A DNA stretch of 64,000 bases, taken from the NCBI GenBank assembly GCA_002428735.1, contig DIXO01000050.1, positions 1-64,000 on the forward strand, in the 5' to 3' direction. The position numbers and the translations under genes are program-made. The stretch's first letter is position 1; each line of letters starts with the position of its first letter. The notes under the pieces were generated by a model. That model was not told the DNA's origin. It saw only the letters and a program-made list of their open reading frames with translations, and ran no database searches. This stretch comes from Syntrophaceae bacterium UBA6078 (GTDB taxonomy: Bacteria; Desulfobacterota; Syntrophia; Syntrophales; UBA2210). This document shows, piece by piece, positions 42,246 through 49,728 of this stretch.

Positions 42246-44867
42246 GTGAAAAGAGAGAATCCAACACCGGCGATGAGACAGTATCTCCAGGTAAAGGAGG
42301 CTCACAAGGACTGTATCATCTTCTTCAGGATGGGCGATTTTTATGAGATGTTCTTCGAGGACGCGCAGGTGGCCTCCAAGGTGCTGGAAATCACGCTGAC
42401 ATCCCGGAACAAAGGGAGTGAGGACGCGGTACCGATGTGCGGCGTCCCCTATCATGCCGCCGCGGGCTATATCTCGAAGCTCGTCGGACAGGGATACAAG
42501 GTGGCCATATGCGAACAGGTGGAAGATCCCCGGGATGCCAAGGGGATCGTGAAGCGGGAGGTCGTCCGCATTGTCACTCCGGGTCTGATCGTTGATTCCG
42601 ATACTCTGAGCGCCAAGGAAAACAATTTTCTGGCGGGGATTGCCGTCGTCGGCACTTCCTTGGGACTTGCCTGCGTGGATATCTCGACAGGCGAATTCCG
42701 GGTGACGGAAACGGATCAGGAAGACGCGTTTCTCGATGAATTAGCCGGCCTCAATCTCAGGGAGATGCTCATATGCGAAGCGCTGCGGGAAAGCGATCTT
42801 GCGAAGGCGTGTGGAACCCGGCTGCCCGACTGCAGCGTCTGCTGGCTGCCCGATGATTATTTTTCAGTGGGTGAAGCCCGCGGTCGCATCGAGGAGTTTT
42901 TTACAACGAACAGCGGGAAGGTTGATTTCGAAGGGCATCCCGCGATGACCGGCACCGCGGGTGCGGTCCTGCGGTACGTACAGGAAACACAGAAAGGAAG
43001 CCTTGATCACATCAATGAGGCCCGATGGTACGATATCAGGGACTACCTGGTCATGGATGATACGGCCAAGAAAAATCTCGAACTCTTTGCCACCATCCAG
43101 GGAGGGAGAAAACGGGGGTCCCTCTTTCATATCCTCGACGAGACGACGACCGCTATGGGGGGAAGGAGACTCCGGCGATGGCTGACCTACCCCCTCATCG
43201 ATTCCGACAGGATCAAGCTACGCCTTGCCGCCGTTTCGGAAATCAAAGACCATCATCTCCTCCGGGGAGAACTGCGCTCATTCCTGGCGGGCATCTATGA
43301 CCTGGAGCGCCTTGGCAGCAGGGTCTCCATCGGCATTGCAAATGGAAGGGATCTGGTTGCCCTGGGCCGATCCCTGCGATTGATACCCTCCATCCAAAAC
43401 GCTCTCTTAAAACTGGAATCTCCTCTGATATCAACAATCCGCGGTGAACTGGACGAACTCTCGGATGTGGCGGATCTGATCGAACGCGCCATTGTGGGGG
43501 ACCCTCCCCCGACCATCCGCGACGGCTACGTGATTCAAAAGGGGTATGATGAAGAACTGGACAAGTTGATCTCGCTGTGCACTGACGGGAAGCGCTGGAT
43601 CGCCGCCATGGAGGAGAAAGAGCGGAAGAAAACGGGGATCGGCAGCCTCAAGATCGGTTTCAACAATATATTCGGCTACTACATCGAAGTCACCAAGGCC
43701 AACAGCGTCATGGTCCCCGACGACTACGTCAGAAAACAGACCCTGGTCAACGCGGAGCGGTATATCAATCAGGAGTTGAAGGAGTATGAATCGCTCGTCC
43801 TGGGTGCGGAGGAACGGAGAAAGAAGAAAGAGTACGAACTGTTCGCGGACATCCGGGAACGGATCGCCCGCCACATTCTGAGAATACAGACAACGGCCTC
43901 GCGCCTTGCGGATATTGACGCCATTGCATCCCTTGGAGAGATTGCGGAGCGGTATAATTACTGCTGTCCCCGGGTGCATGGCGACGACCGGATCGAGATC
44001 AGGGGGGGGAGACATCCTGTCGTTGAGCGGATGAACACGGACGGTGGCTTTGTCCCCAATGATACGGTGATGGATTGCGCCGGCAACCGGCTCCTGATCA
44101 TTACGGGGCCGAATATGGCCGGAAAATCAACCTACATACGGCAGACGGCGGTGATTGTTCTCATGGCACAGATGGGATCGTTCGTTCCCGCCACAGAGGC
44201 CGAGATCGGTGTAGTTGACCGGATATTCACCCGGGTCGGTGCCGGAGACAGCCTGTCATCGGGGCAGAGCACCTTCATGGTCGAGATGACGGAGGTGGCG
44301 AATATCCTGAAAAACGCCACGAAACGGAGCCTGATACTCCTGGACGAGGTGGGTCGGGGGACGAGCACCTTCGACGGTCTCAGCATCGCGTGGGCGGTGG
44401 CGGAATATATCCACGATGCGAACAGACTCGGTGCGCGCACCCTCTTCGCCACCCACTATCACGAGCTGACGGATCTGGCGAGAACCATGGACGGGGTAAA
44501 GAATCTCAGTATCGCGGTGAAGGAATGGGGCGACCGGGTGATCTTCCTGCGCACCATCGTCGAGGGGGGGACGAACAGGAGCTATGGCATCGAGGTGGCA
44601 CGCCTCGCGGGAGTTCCCGGGGAGGTCGTTTCACGGGCCCGGGAGGTGCTGGGGAATCTGGAAAAAGGGGAACTGGATGAGATCGGAATGCCGAAGATCG
44701 GCAGGAGCAGGCTGTCGCGGAGGAAAACCCCCATGGGGCAACTGGACCTTTTCACGGGGAAGGAAAACCGCCTGATCAATGAATTGAAAGAGGCCGATGT
44801 CTCGCAGATGACTCCTCTGGAGGCACTCAACCGCATCAGCGAGTGGCAGAAGCTGGTAAAGGATTAA
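42246..44867 (+). CDS. mutS: DNA mismatch repair protein MutS
   Basis: An 873-residue MutS of full length. The mismatch-reading motif FFRMGDFYEMF is at the N-terminus, the connector and clamp domains follow, and the ABC-type ATPase has Walker A GPNMAGKST, the VGAGDSLSSGQSTFM signature and Walker B LILLDEVGRGTSTFDG. MutL is not in the window. GTG start with GAAAGGA upstream. It converges on nfnB with 11 bases between the stops. Confidence 0.97.
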   Translation: MKRENPTPAMRQYLQVKEAHKDCIIFFRMGDFYEMFFEDAQVASKVLEITLTSRNKGSEDAVPMCGVPYHAAAGYISKLVGQGYKVAICEQVEDPRDAKGIVKREVVRIVTPGLIVDSDTLSAKENNFLAGIAVVGTSLGLACVDISTGEFRVTETDQEDAFLDELAGLNLREMLICEALRESDLAKACGTRLPDCSVCWLPDDYFSVGEARGRIEEFFTTNSGKVDFEGHPAMTGTAGAVLRYVQETQKGSLDHINEARWYDIRDYLVMDDTAKKNLELFATIQGGRKRGSLFHILDETTTAMGGRRLRRWLTYPLIDSDRIKLRLAAVSEIKDHHLLRGELRSFLAGIYDLERLGSRVSIGIANGRDLVALGRSLRLIPSIQNALLKLESPLISTIRGELDELSDVADLIERAIVGDPPPTIRDGYVIQKGYDEELDKLISLCTDGKRWIAAMEEKERKKTGIGSLKIGFNNIFGYYIEVTKANSVMVPDDYVRKQTLVNAERYINQELKEYESLVLGAEERRKKKEYELFADIRERIARHILRIQTTASRLADIDAIASLGEIAERYNYCCPRVHGDDRIEIRGGRHPVVERMNTDGGFVPNDTVMDCAGNRLLIITGPNMAGKSTYIRQTAVIVLMAQMGSFVPATEAEIGVVDRIFTRVGAGDSLSSGQSTFMVEMTEVANILKNATKRSLILLDEVGRGTSTFDGLSIAWAVAEYIHDANRLGARTLFATHYHELTDLARTMDGVKNLSIAVKEWGDRVIFLRTIVEGGTNRSYGIEVARLAGVPGEVVSRAREVLGNLEKGELDEIGMPKIGRSRLSRRKTPMGQLDLFTGKENRLINELKEADVSQMTPLEALNRISEWQKLVKD

Positions 44868-44878
44868 GATCGCTCTTT

Positions 44879-46279
44879 TCAGCCTTTCTGTTTCAGGTAG
44901 TGATCAATTGCCCTGGCAGCCTTCTTTGCCGCGCCCATCGCCAGGATGACGGTTGCCGATCCGGTCACGATATCCCCGCCGGCATAGACACCTTCCCGGC
45001 TGGTGCTGCCTGTTTCTTCATCCGCCACAATATGTCCCCACCTGTTTGTTTCAAGACCCGGGGTGGTGGCGGGGATCACCGGGTTGGCGTTTGTCCCTAT
45101 GGCGACAATGACCATATCAACGTCCATCACAAATTCGGATCCCTTGACGGGAATGGGCCGGCGCCTCCCCGAACCATCAGGCTCCCCCAGTTCCATTCGG
45201 ATGCACTTCATGCCTTTGACCCAGCCCTTCTCATCGCCCAGGTATTCGACCGGGGTGGTCAGGAGTTTAAATTCCACCCCCTCCTCTTTCGCGTGATGGA
45301 TTTCTTCGGCACGCGCCGGCATCTCAACCTCTGTCCTGCGGTAAACCACGGTGACCTTCTCGGCGCCCAGCCGCAAGGCTGTGCGGGCTGAATCCATGGT
45401 GACATTCCCCGCGCCGAGAACCGCCACATTTTTCCCGCGGGCTATGGGGGTGTCGTATTCGGGAAACCGGTATGCCTTCATGAGGTTGGATCGCGTGAGG
45501 TATTCATTTGCTGAGTAAATACCGCTCAGGTTTTCTCCCGGTATATTCATGAAGACGGGTGAACCTGCTCCCACCCCTAGAAACACGGCATCGAACCCCT
45601 CCTGCAAAAGATCGTCAACGGTTTTCCCTCGCCCGATCAAGACGTTGGGAACAATTTCAACCCCCATCTTCTGGAGATATGATATCTCGCCGTCAACGAT
45701 CACCTTGGGAAGACGAAACTCCGGAATCCCGTAGATCAGGACGCCTCCGGCCTTGTGCAATCCCTCAAACAGGGTAACACTGTGTCCCAACTTCACCAGG
45801 TCACCCGCAATGGTAAGGCCGGCAGGTCCTGAACCGACCACAGCCACCTTCTTTCCGGAGGGGGCTGCAAGTTTGGGAATCTGTACCGCGCCCCCATTTC
45901 GCTCATAATCCGCCGCGAAACGTTCAAGCCTGCCGATGGCAACCGGTTCGCCCTTTTCCCCCAGAATACAGAGTTCCTCGCACTGGGTTTCCTGGGGGCA
46001 GACCCTCCCGCAGATGGCGGGGAGACTGTTGGTCTCTTTGATTCTACGCGCGGCGCCGACGAAATCCCGCTCAGTAATGAGCTTTATAAATCCGGGGATA
46101 TCGACTTCCACAGGACATCCCGCGATACAGGAAGGTTTTTTACATTGTATGCATCGCGACGCCTCGATGACGGCCTGTTCTTCCGGATAGCCAAAGGGGA
46201 CCTCGTCAAAATTTGTCCTGCGAACCTGGGGATTCTGTTCCGGCATTGGTTGCCGGGGGATCTTTTCCTTCTTACTCAT
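44879..46279 (-). CDS. nfnB: NADH-dependent ferredoxin:NADP+ oxidoreductase, large subunit (NfnB)
   Basis: A 466-residue flavin/Fe-S subunit of the glutamate synthase small-chain type. N-terminal Cys sets hold two [4Fe-4S] clusters (CIQCKKPSCIAGCP and CGRVCPQETQCEELC), then FAD-binding GSGPAGLTIAGDL and a second dinucleotide site LGAGNVTMDSAR. Next to a ferredoxin-NADP reductase-like partner it fits NfnB of the electron-bifurcating transhydrogenase, which couples NADPH, NADH and ferredoxin. Alone it would read as glutamate synthase small subunit, but no gltB-type partner is present. Its ATG at 46279 overlaps the end of nfnA. Confidence 0.85.
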   Translation of the reverse strand: MSKKEKIPRQPMPEQNPQVRRTNFDEVPFGYPEEQAVIEASRCIQCKKPSCIAGCPVEVDIPGFIKLITERDFVGAARRIKETNSLPAICGRVCPQETQCEELCILGEKGEPVAIGRLERFAADYERNGGAVQIPKLAAPSGKKVAVVGSGPAGLTIAGDLVKLGHSVTLFEGLHKAGGVLIYGIPEFRLPKVIVDGEISYLQKMGVEIVPNVLIGRGKTVDDLLQEGFDAVFLGVGAGSPVFMNIPGENLSGIYSANEYLTRSNLMKAYRFPEYDTPIARGKNVAVLGAGNVTMDSARTALRLGAEKVTVVYRRTEVEMPARAEEIHHAKEEGVEFKLLTTPVEYLGDEKGWVKGMKCIRMELGEPDGSGRRRPIPVKGSEFVMDVDMVIVAIGTNANPVIPATTPGLETNRWGHIVADEETGSTSREGVYAGGDIVTGSATVILAMGAAKKAARAIDHYLKQKG

Positions 46280-47099
46280 GACATTTGCACCCCCTTCTGG
46301 CTTCCTCTTCTTCATCGCAGTACATCCTGAGGCGGCTCGTCAGAAGATCAAAATCCACCGCATGGCCGTCAAACTCGGGGCCTTCCACGCATGCCAGTTT
46401 GGTCTCTCCTCCCACCGAAACGCGGCACGCGCCGCACATGCCTGTGGCGTCCACCATGATCGGATTCAGGCTCACGATCGTCTTTATGTTGTGAGGCCGT
46501 GTCACATCACACAGAAATTTCATCATCGGAACGGGGCCTATGGCGAAGACACGGTCAATCACCATTCGGGACTCAATGAGATCTCTAAGCACATCCGTCA
46601 CAAACCCGTGAACGCCGTAACTGCCGTCGTCGGTGGACACGATCAGCCGGTCGCATATCTTCCGTATATCATCTTCCAGAATAAGAATATCCTTTGTCCG
46701 TGCGCCGATAATCGCTATCACATTGTTTCCGGCATCTTTGAGGGCCTTGATGATCGGATAGGCAACGCCGATCCCGACACCGCCCCCGACGACGACCGTC
46801 GTGCCGAAGAGGCCCATCTCGGTAGGAACACCAAGGGGACCGAGGACGGCGAAGAGGTTATCTCCCTCCTCCATAGCCGCCAGGCTGATCGTCGTTTTGC
46901 CGACGACTTGGAATATGATGGTTATGGTCCCCTTCTGCGCATCGGAATCAACAATGGTCAGGGGGATACGCTCCCCCTTCTCTTCCGTCATAATAACAAC
47001 AAATTGCCCTGCCTTACGCTGCGCGGCAATCTCAGGAGCCGCCACCATCATTTTGAATACATTCTCAGATAGCTGCACCTTCGCTACGATCCTATTCAA
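46272..47099 (-). CDS. nfnA: NADH-dependent ferredoxin:NADP+ oxidoreductase, small subunit (NfnA)
   Basis: A 275-residue ferredoxin-NADP reductase-type subunit. It has an FAD domain (RIPLTIVD), an NAD-binding domain (VVGGGVGIGVAYPI) and a C-terminal [2Fe-2S] site (MCGACRVS, then ACVEGPEFDGH). The start is TTG at 47099: the conserved N-terminus begins LNRIVAKVQL, and GGAGGTG lies just upstream. The reading frame stays open 90 codons further, across the tRNA-Leu fragment, but that stretch is not protein-like. With NfnB it forms the bifurcating transhydrogenase typical of fermenting and syntrophic anaerobes. Confidence 0.88.
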   Translation of the reverse strand: MNRIVAKVQLSENVFKMMVAAPEIAAQRKAGQFVVIMTEEKGERIPLTIVDSDAQKGTITIIFQVVGKTTISLAAMEEGDNLFAVLGPLGVPTEMGLFGTTVVVGGGVGIGVAYPIIKALKDAGNNVIAIIGARTKDILILEDDIRKICDRLIVSTDDGSYGVHGFVTDVLRDLIESRMVIDRVFAIGPVPMMKFLCDVTRPHNIKTIVSLNPIMVDATGMCGACRVSVGGETKLACVEGPEFDGHAVDFDLLTSRLRMYCDEEEEARRGCKCHE

Positions 47100-47285
47100 C
47101 TCACACCTCCAAATCGTTCTCCATATCTCGGTTGGCAACGGATGGCACCATACTCCAGCATTATAGGTGCTGTCAATTATTTTAGAATTTTCTTTGAAGG
47201 AAATCTGGAGAGACAAAAACAACTGCAGGCATATTGTTTTCGATGTATTCAAATCCGAAGACAATATGTACCCTGCCAAAGAGAA

Positions 47286-47313
47286 AAGGCGCGGTCCACT
47301 GGGACTGCGCCTT
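47286..47313 (-). terminator. rho-independent terminator of the original tRNA-Leu gene
   Basis: Read on the minus strand, AAGGCGCAGTCC pairs with GGACCGCGCCTT (12-bp stem with one wobble, 4-base loop), followed by TTCTCTTT. It lies 13 bases past the CCA end of the tRNA-Leu fragment, the position of a natural tRNA terminator. Confidence 0.7.
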
Positions 47314-47325
47314 GGTTTATATCCA

Positions 47326-47380
47326 TGGTGCCGAAGCCGGGATTTGAACCCGGACAGGCGTACGCCCACTAGACCCTGAA
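47326..47380 (-). pseudogene. 3' fragment of tRNA-Leu(CAG); attachment-site scar
   Basis: On the minus strand the 55 bases begin with TTCAGGG, the anticodon loop with anticodon CAG, then TCTAG (anticodon stem), the long variable arm GTGGGCGTACGCC, the T arm CCGGGTTCAAATCCCGG, the acceptor half CTTCGGC and CCA. The 5' half (acceptor GCCGAAG, D arm, 5' anticodon stem) is missing: the preceding bases do not pair with TCTAG or CTTCGGC. The break is at the anticodon loop, where tyrosine recombinases usually cross over. The native terminator follows the CCA end, so the chromosome lies to the left and the inserted element to the right. Confidence 0.8.
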
Positions 47381-47408
47381 CGCACGATCAGAGACAACGA
47401 GGGATAAG

Positions 47409-47451
47409 ACGGGATAACGAAAGAAAGTGAAAATTCGAGTAGTTATCCCGT
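47409..47451. promoter_or_regulatory. 10-bp inverted repeat next to the tRNA fragment
   Basis: ACGGGATAAC (47409-47418) and GTTATCCCGT (47442-47451) are perfect inverted repeats 23 bases apart; the right arm runs into TTTTTC on the plus strand. It could be a terminator or a recombinase arm site of the element end. No neighbouring gene clearly uses it. Confidence 0.35.
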
Positions 47452-47509
47452 TTTTCTCATTCAGAGTGAACCAGGGAAATGCAAGGAAAACAGGGGATAT
47501 TTTTTGTAA

Positions 47510-47531
47510 AGTAATGACCAAGTAATGACCA
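47510..47531. repeat. tandem 11-bp repeat
   Basis: AGTAATGACCA occurs twice in direct tandem (47510-47520 and 47521-47531) between the tRNA fragment and the AbiE genes. Short direct repeats near an attachment end can bind integrase or excisionase, but no function is shown here. Confidence 0.5.
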
Positions 47532-47604
47532 AGGTAATTGGGTAGTGAAGGCTGGGCATCACTCCTGAGGACTTTTTTATGCCTCATTGGAAAGGAATCG
47601 ATTT

Positions 47605-48573
47605 TCAACGACCCTTCTTGTGGCTTCTTACATTCACGGCTTTCCATTCCAGAAGCGGATGGTGCCGGATGCGGTTCTGCAGGGCCTCATCACCGGTCAG
47701 CAGCTCGGGGGCTATCTCGCCCATGTCCAAAATCCGATCGAGAAATTTCTTCTCCGGCGCGGTGAACGGCAGCAAGCCGGCAAGAAGATTACGGCAGTCC
47801 TCGACAAGCCCCTTCCCAAACTGATCCTTCCGGATATATTCGCGCCCTGCGGACCTTAGCGTGGGGATGAGTTTTTGTTCCAGATCGGCGGTATCGACAT
47901 CCACATCCTTCAGTGCAATAGTTCGCCAGTCGGTGCGACTCATGGCGCCGTAGACGACAAAGGCCAAACGCAGCCTTTCCCGATCGAGGCCACCCAGACG
48001 GAAGAGGTTGCTGCAATCGAACAGGTCCCGCGCCTGCCGCCGCGAGAGCAATGCAGAGAGCTTGCCAGCCGCGAGTTCGTGGACGTCGACCATCGGGATG
48101 CCTGCAGCCTGCCAGATGCCGACCGGTCGTGAGTTGAGCCGTTGCACCGGCCACAGGGGAATCCGGAACATGAAATTGACATCCACCTCCAGGTTGCCTC
48201 CCTGGCCGCTGGCACTGGGATAACGGAGTTGCCATTTGCCGCCCGCATGCTCTGTCGGCACGCGTCGGACCGTGTATCCCTCCCGGGAAAAGACCGCCTG
48301 CAGGGCCAGCTCGACCTTGGGCCGTTCCTCGATCATCGTTTCCCGGTCCGCCGCACCCACGTAATTGAGATCGATGTCCACCGAGAGGCGGGGAACGTCG
48401 AAAATGAAGAGGTTCAGGGCCGTGCCGCCCTTGAGGACCAACTTGTCCTTGAGGAAGGGATGGCTACGGACGGCATCGAGCAGTTGGAGCAGCAGCGCGA
48501 CCTTTTCCAGCATGTCCGGGCGAAAACCGGTGGCCTCCGACTGGACGGCGAGCGTTTCAGGGGAAATCTTCAT
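47605..48573 (-). CDS. abiEii: AbiEii-type toxin (nucleotidyltransferase)
   Basis: A 322-residue AbiEii/MenT-like protein. The nucleotidyltransferase core is visible as VLKGGTALNLF and LSVDIDLNYV (metal Asp pair), with a later basic site ELAAGKLSALLSRRQARDLFD. AbiEii toxins block growth by adding nucleotides, in the MenT branch to tRNA acceptor ends; the target here is not known. The ATG at 48573 overlaps the AbiEi stop by four bases (ATGA), and GGGAGG lies upstream. It is the toxin half of an abortive-infection pair beside the tRNA scar. Confidence 0.85.
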   Translation of the reverse strand: MKISPETLAVQSEATGFRPDMLEKVALLLQLLDAVRSHPFLKDKLVLKGGTALNLFIFDVPRLSVDIDLNYVGAADRETMIEERPKVELALQAVFSREGYTVRRVPTEHAGGKWQLRYPSASGQGGNLEVDVNFMFRIPLWPVQRLNSRPVGIWQAAGIPMVDVHELAAGKLSALLSRRQARDLFDCSNLFRLGGLDRERLRLAFVVYGAMSRTDWRTIALKDVDVDTADLEQKLIPTLRSAGREYIRKDQFGKGLVEDCRNLLAGLLPFTAPEKKFLDRILDMGEIAPELLTGDEALQNRIRHHPLLEWKAVNVRSHKKGR

Positions 48574-49376
48574 GAGGATTCCTCCCACGATCTCGCGTAG
48601 ATCTCTTGGGGAACGACAAGGTTCCAGGCGGCCACGAAGTGTCCAGCTTTCCGCCGGCTGCGTTCCAGGTAGTGAGGGTGTTGTGGCCGGAGGTCACGGA
48701 GGGCACTCAGGTGCGCCTCGTCGACCATCAGGCCTTCCCGGTGCTGCTCCAGGAAGAAGCCGACCTTGGCCGCGGTCGTGGCGTTGCCGAGATGTTGCAC
48801 GTAGGCAGTCACCTTGTCGAGATCGAAAAACTCCACGGACTCAAGGGAGCGCCATATCTCCTCCCAACTCCCAATCAGGCCGGGCCGGTGGAGTACGTCC
48901 ACGAAGGTCCTCTCCAGGCCCGTCACCCGGACCTCCAGACCCGCACGATCAGCCTTGACCACGTCGAAGGAGACGGCGACCTCGGGAGGCAGAGCCCCGG
49001 GAAAGCGAACTCCCTTGAACTGGTAGGACCGGAAGCTGATGGGCCGCGCAGGTGCGGCGGAAAGATAGACGAAGTGCTCGTAGACCGAATAGGCCTTGCC
49101 GTGGAACTCCATGGCCGTGTGGTAGGCCAGCACGGCATCCTTTGTCATCCGAGAGGCCAGCAGGAAGGGATCGACGGGATAGGATGCGGCAGACGCCCCG
49201 GTAGGGACGACGGCATAGAGACCGCGGCGCACCCGGACCAACCGGCTCATCTTCACGTGATAGAGGAGTAAAGCCTCCTGCGTCCGGGGATTGCGCGGGC
49301 CTTCGGAGGCAAGGAAGGCAGCAAGCTCATCGCCCGTAAAGACAGGATGTCTGTTGAAAAAAAGTTCGAGTTTCAT
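48570..49376 (-). CDS. abiEi: AbiEi-type antitoxin/transcriptional regulator
   Basis: A 268-residue AbiEi family protein: an N-terminal winged-helix region (FFNRHPVFTGDELAAFLAS, then VRVRRGLYAVVP) and a C-terminal antitoxin domain (AYHTAMEFHGKAYSVYEHFVY, VTGLERTFVDVLHRPGLIGS). AbiEi usually represses its own operon and neutralises the AbiEii toxin without direct binding. The ATG at 49376 has AAGAG upstream; a TTG at 49400 is an alternative start. It is transcribed ahead of the toxin gene. Confidence 0.85.
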   Translation of the reverse strand: MKLELFFNRHPVFTGDELAAFLASEGPRNPRTQEALLLYHVKMSRLVRVRRGLYAVVPTGASAASYPVDPFLLASRMTKDAVLAYHTAMEFHGKAYSVYEHFVYLSAAPARPISFRSYQFKGVRFPGALPPEVAVSFDVVKADRAGLEVRVTGLERTFVDVLHRPGLIGSWEEIWRSLESVEFFDLDKVTAYVQHLGNATTAAKVGFFLEQHREGLMVDEAHLSALRDLRPQHPHYLERSRRKAGHFVAAWNLVVPQEIYARSWEESS

Positions 49377-49414
49377 CGGATCGCTCTTGATGTTTATCAA
49401 CGTAACACGTAATA

Positions 49415-49443
49415 TATTTAAGTGTTTTGATATTGCATGTCAA
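49415..49443 (-). promoter_or_regulatory. candidate promoter of abiEi-abiEii
   Basis: On the minus strand, TTGACA (49443-49438) and TAAATA (49420-49415) are separated by 17 bases, about 40 bases before the abiEi start. It fits a sigma-70 promoter. Confidence 0.5.
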
Positions 49444-49472
49444 ATATTATATTGGATCATGAATGGGATTTA

Positions 49473-49501
49473 TTGACAATATCGATCAATACCCATAATT
49501 T
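49473..49501 (+). promoter_or_regulatory. candidate promoter toward the addB-like gene
   Basis: TTGACA (49473-49478) and TAATTT (49496-49501) are 17 bases apart on the plus strand. The distance to the gene start (about 230 bases) is long, so this is tentative. Confidence 0.35.
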
Positions 49502-49728
49502 TATTATGTGTTTCGTTTATAAATGTCAAGCGTAGAAGTCCTTGTGCCGAAATGCTCGATGGCTACTCCAAGTTTTTTTACTGAAATCGCCACAGCATTT
49601 TATTGACTATGGGCCGAGACGTGGTATTTCCCCGCAGGGGAGAGGCGATGTCTTATTAAGCATGAATTGAAACGCCATCCCCTGAAGATTAAGTTTCCCG
49701 TGATGCAACCTGGGAAGGAATTTGTCAT

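Larger units (their letters stand above)
49377..49728. other. AT-rich divergent region between abiEi and addB-like genes
   Basis: These 352 bases hold no gene. They are richer in A and T than the flanking sequence and contain candidate promoters for both directions (given separately). The rest, up to the addB-like start, shows no clear structure. Confidence 0.4.

Noticed and set aside
47326..47380. A complete tRNA-Leu gene.
   Set aside because: The 5' acceptor strand, D arm and 5' anticodon stem are absent from the adjoining sequence.
47369..47647. 92-codon minus-strand frame covering the element end.
   Set aside because: It overlaps the toxin gene's 3' end and the tRNA fragment, has no recognised domain and cannot be supported as an integrase remnant.
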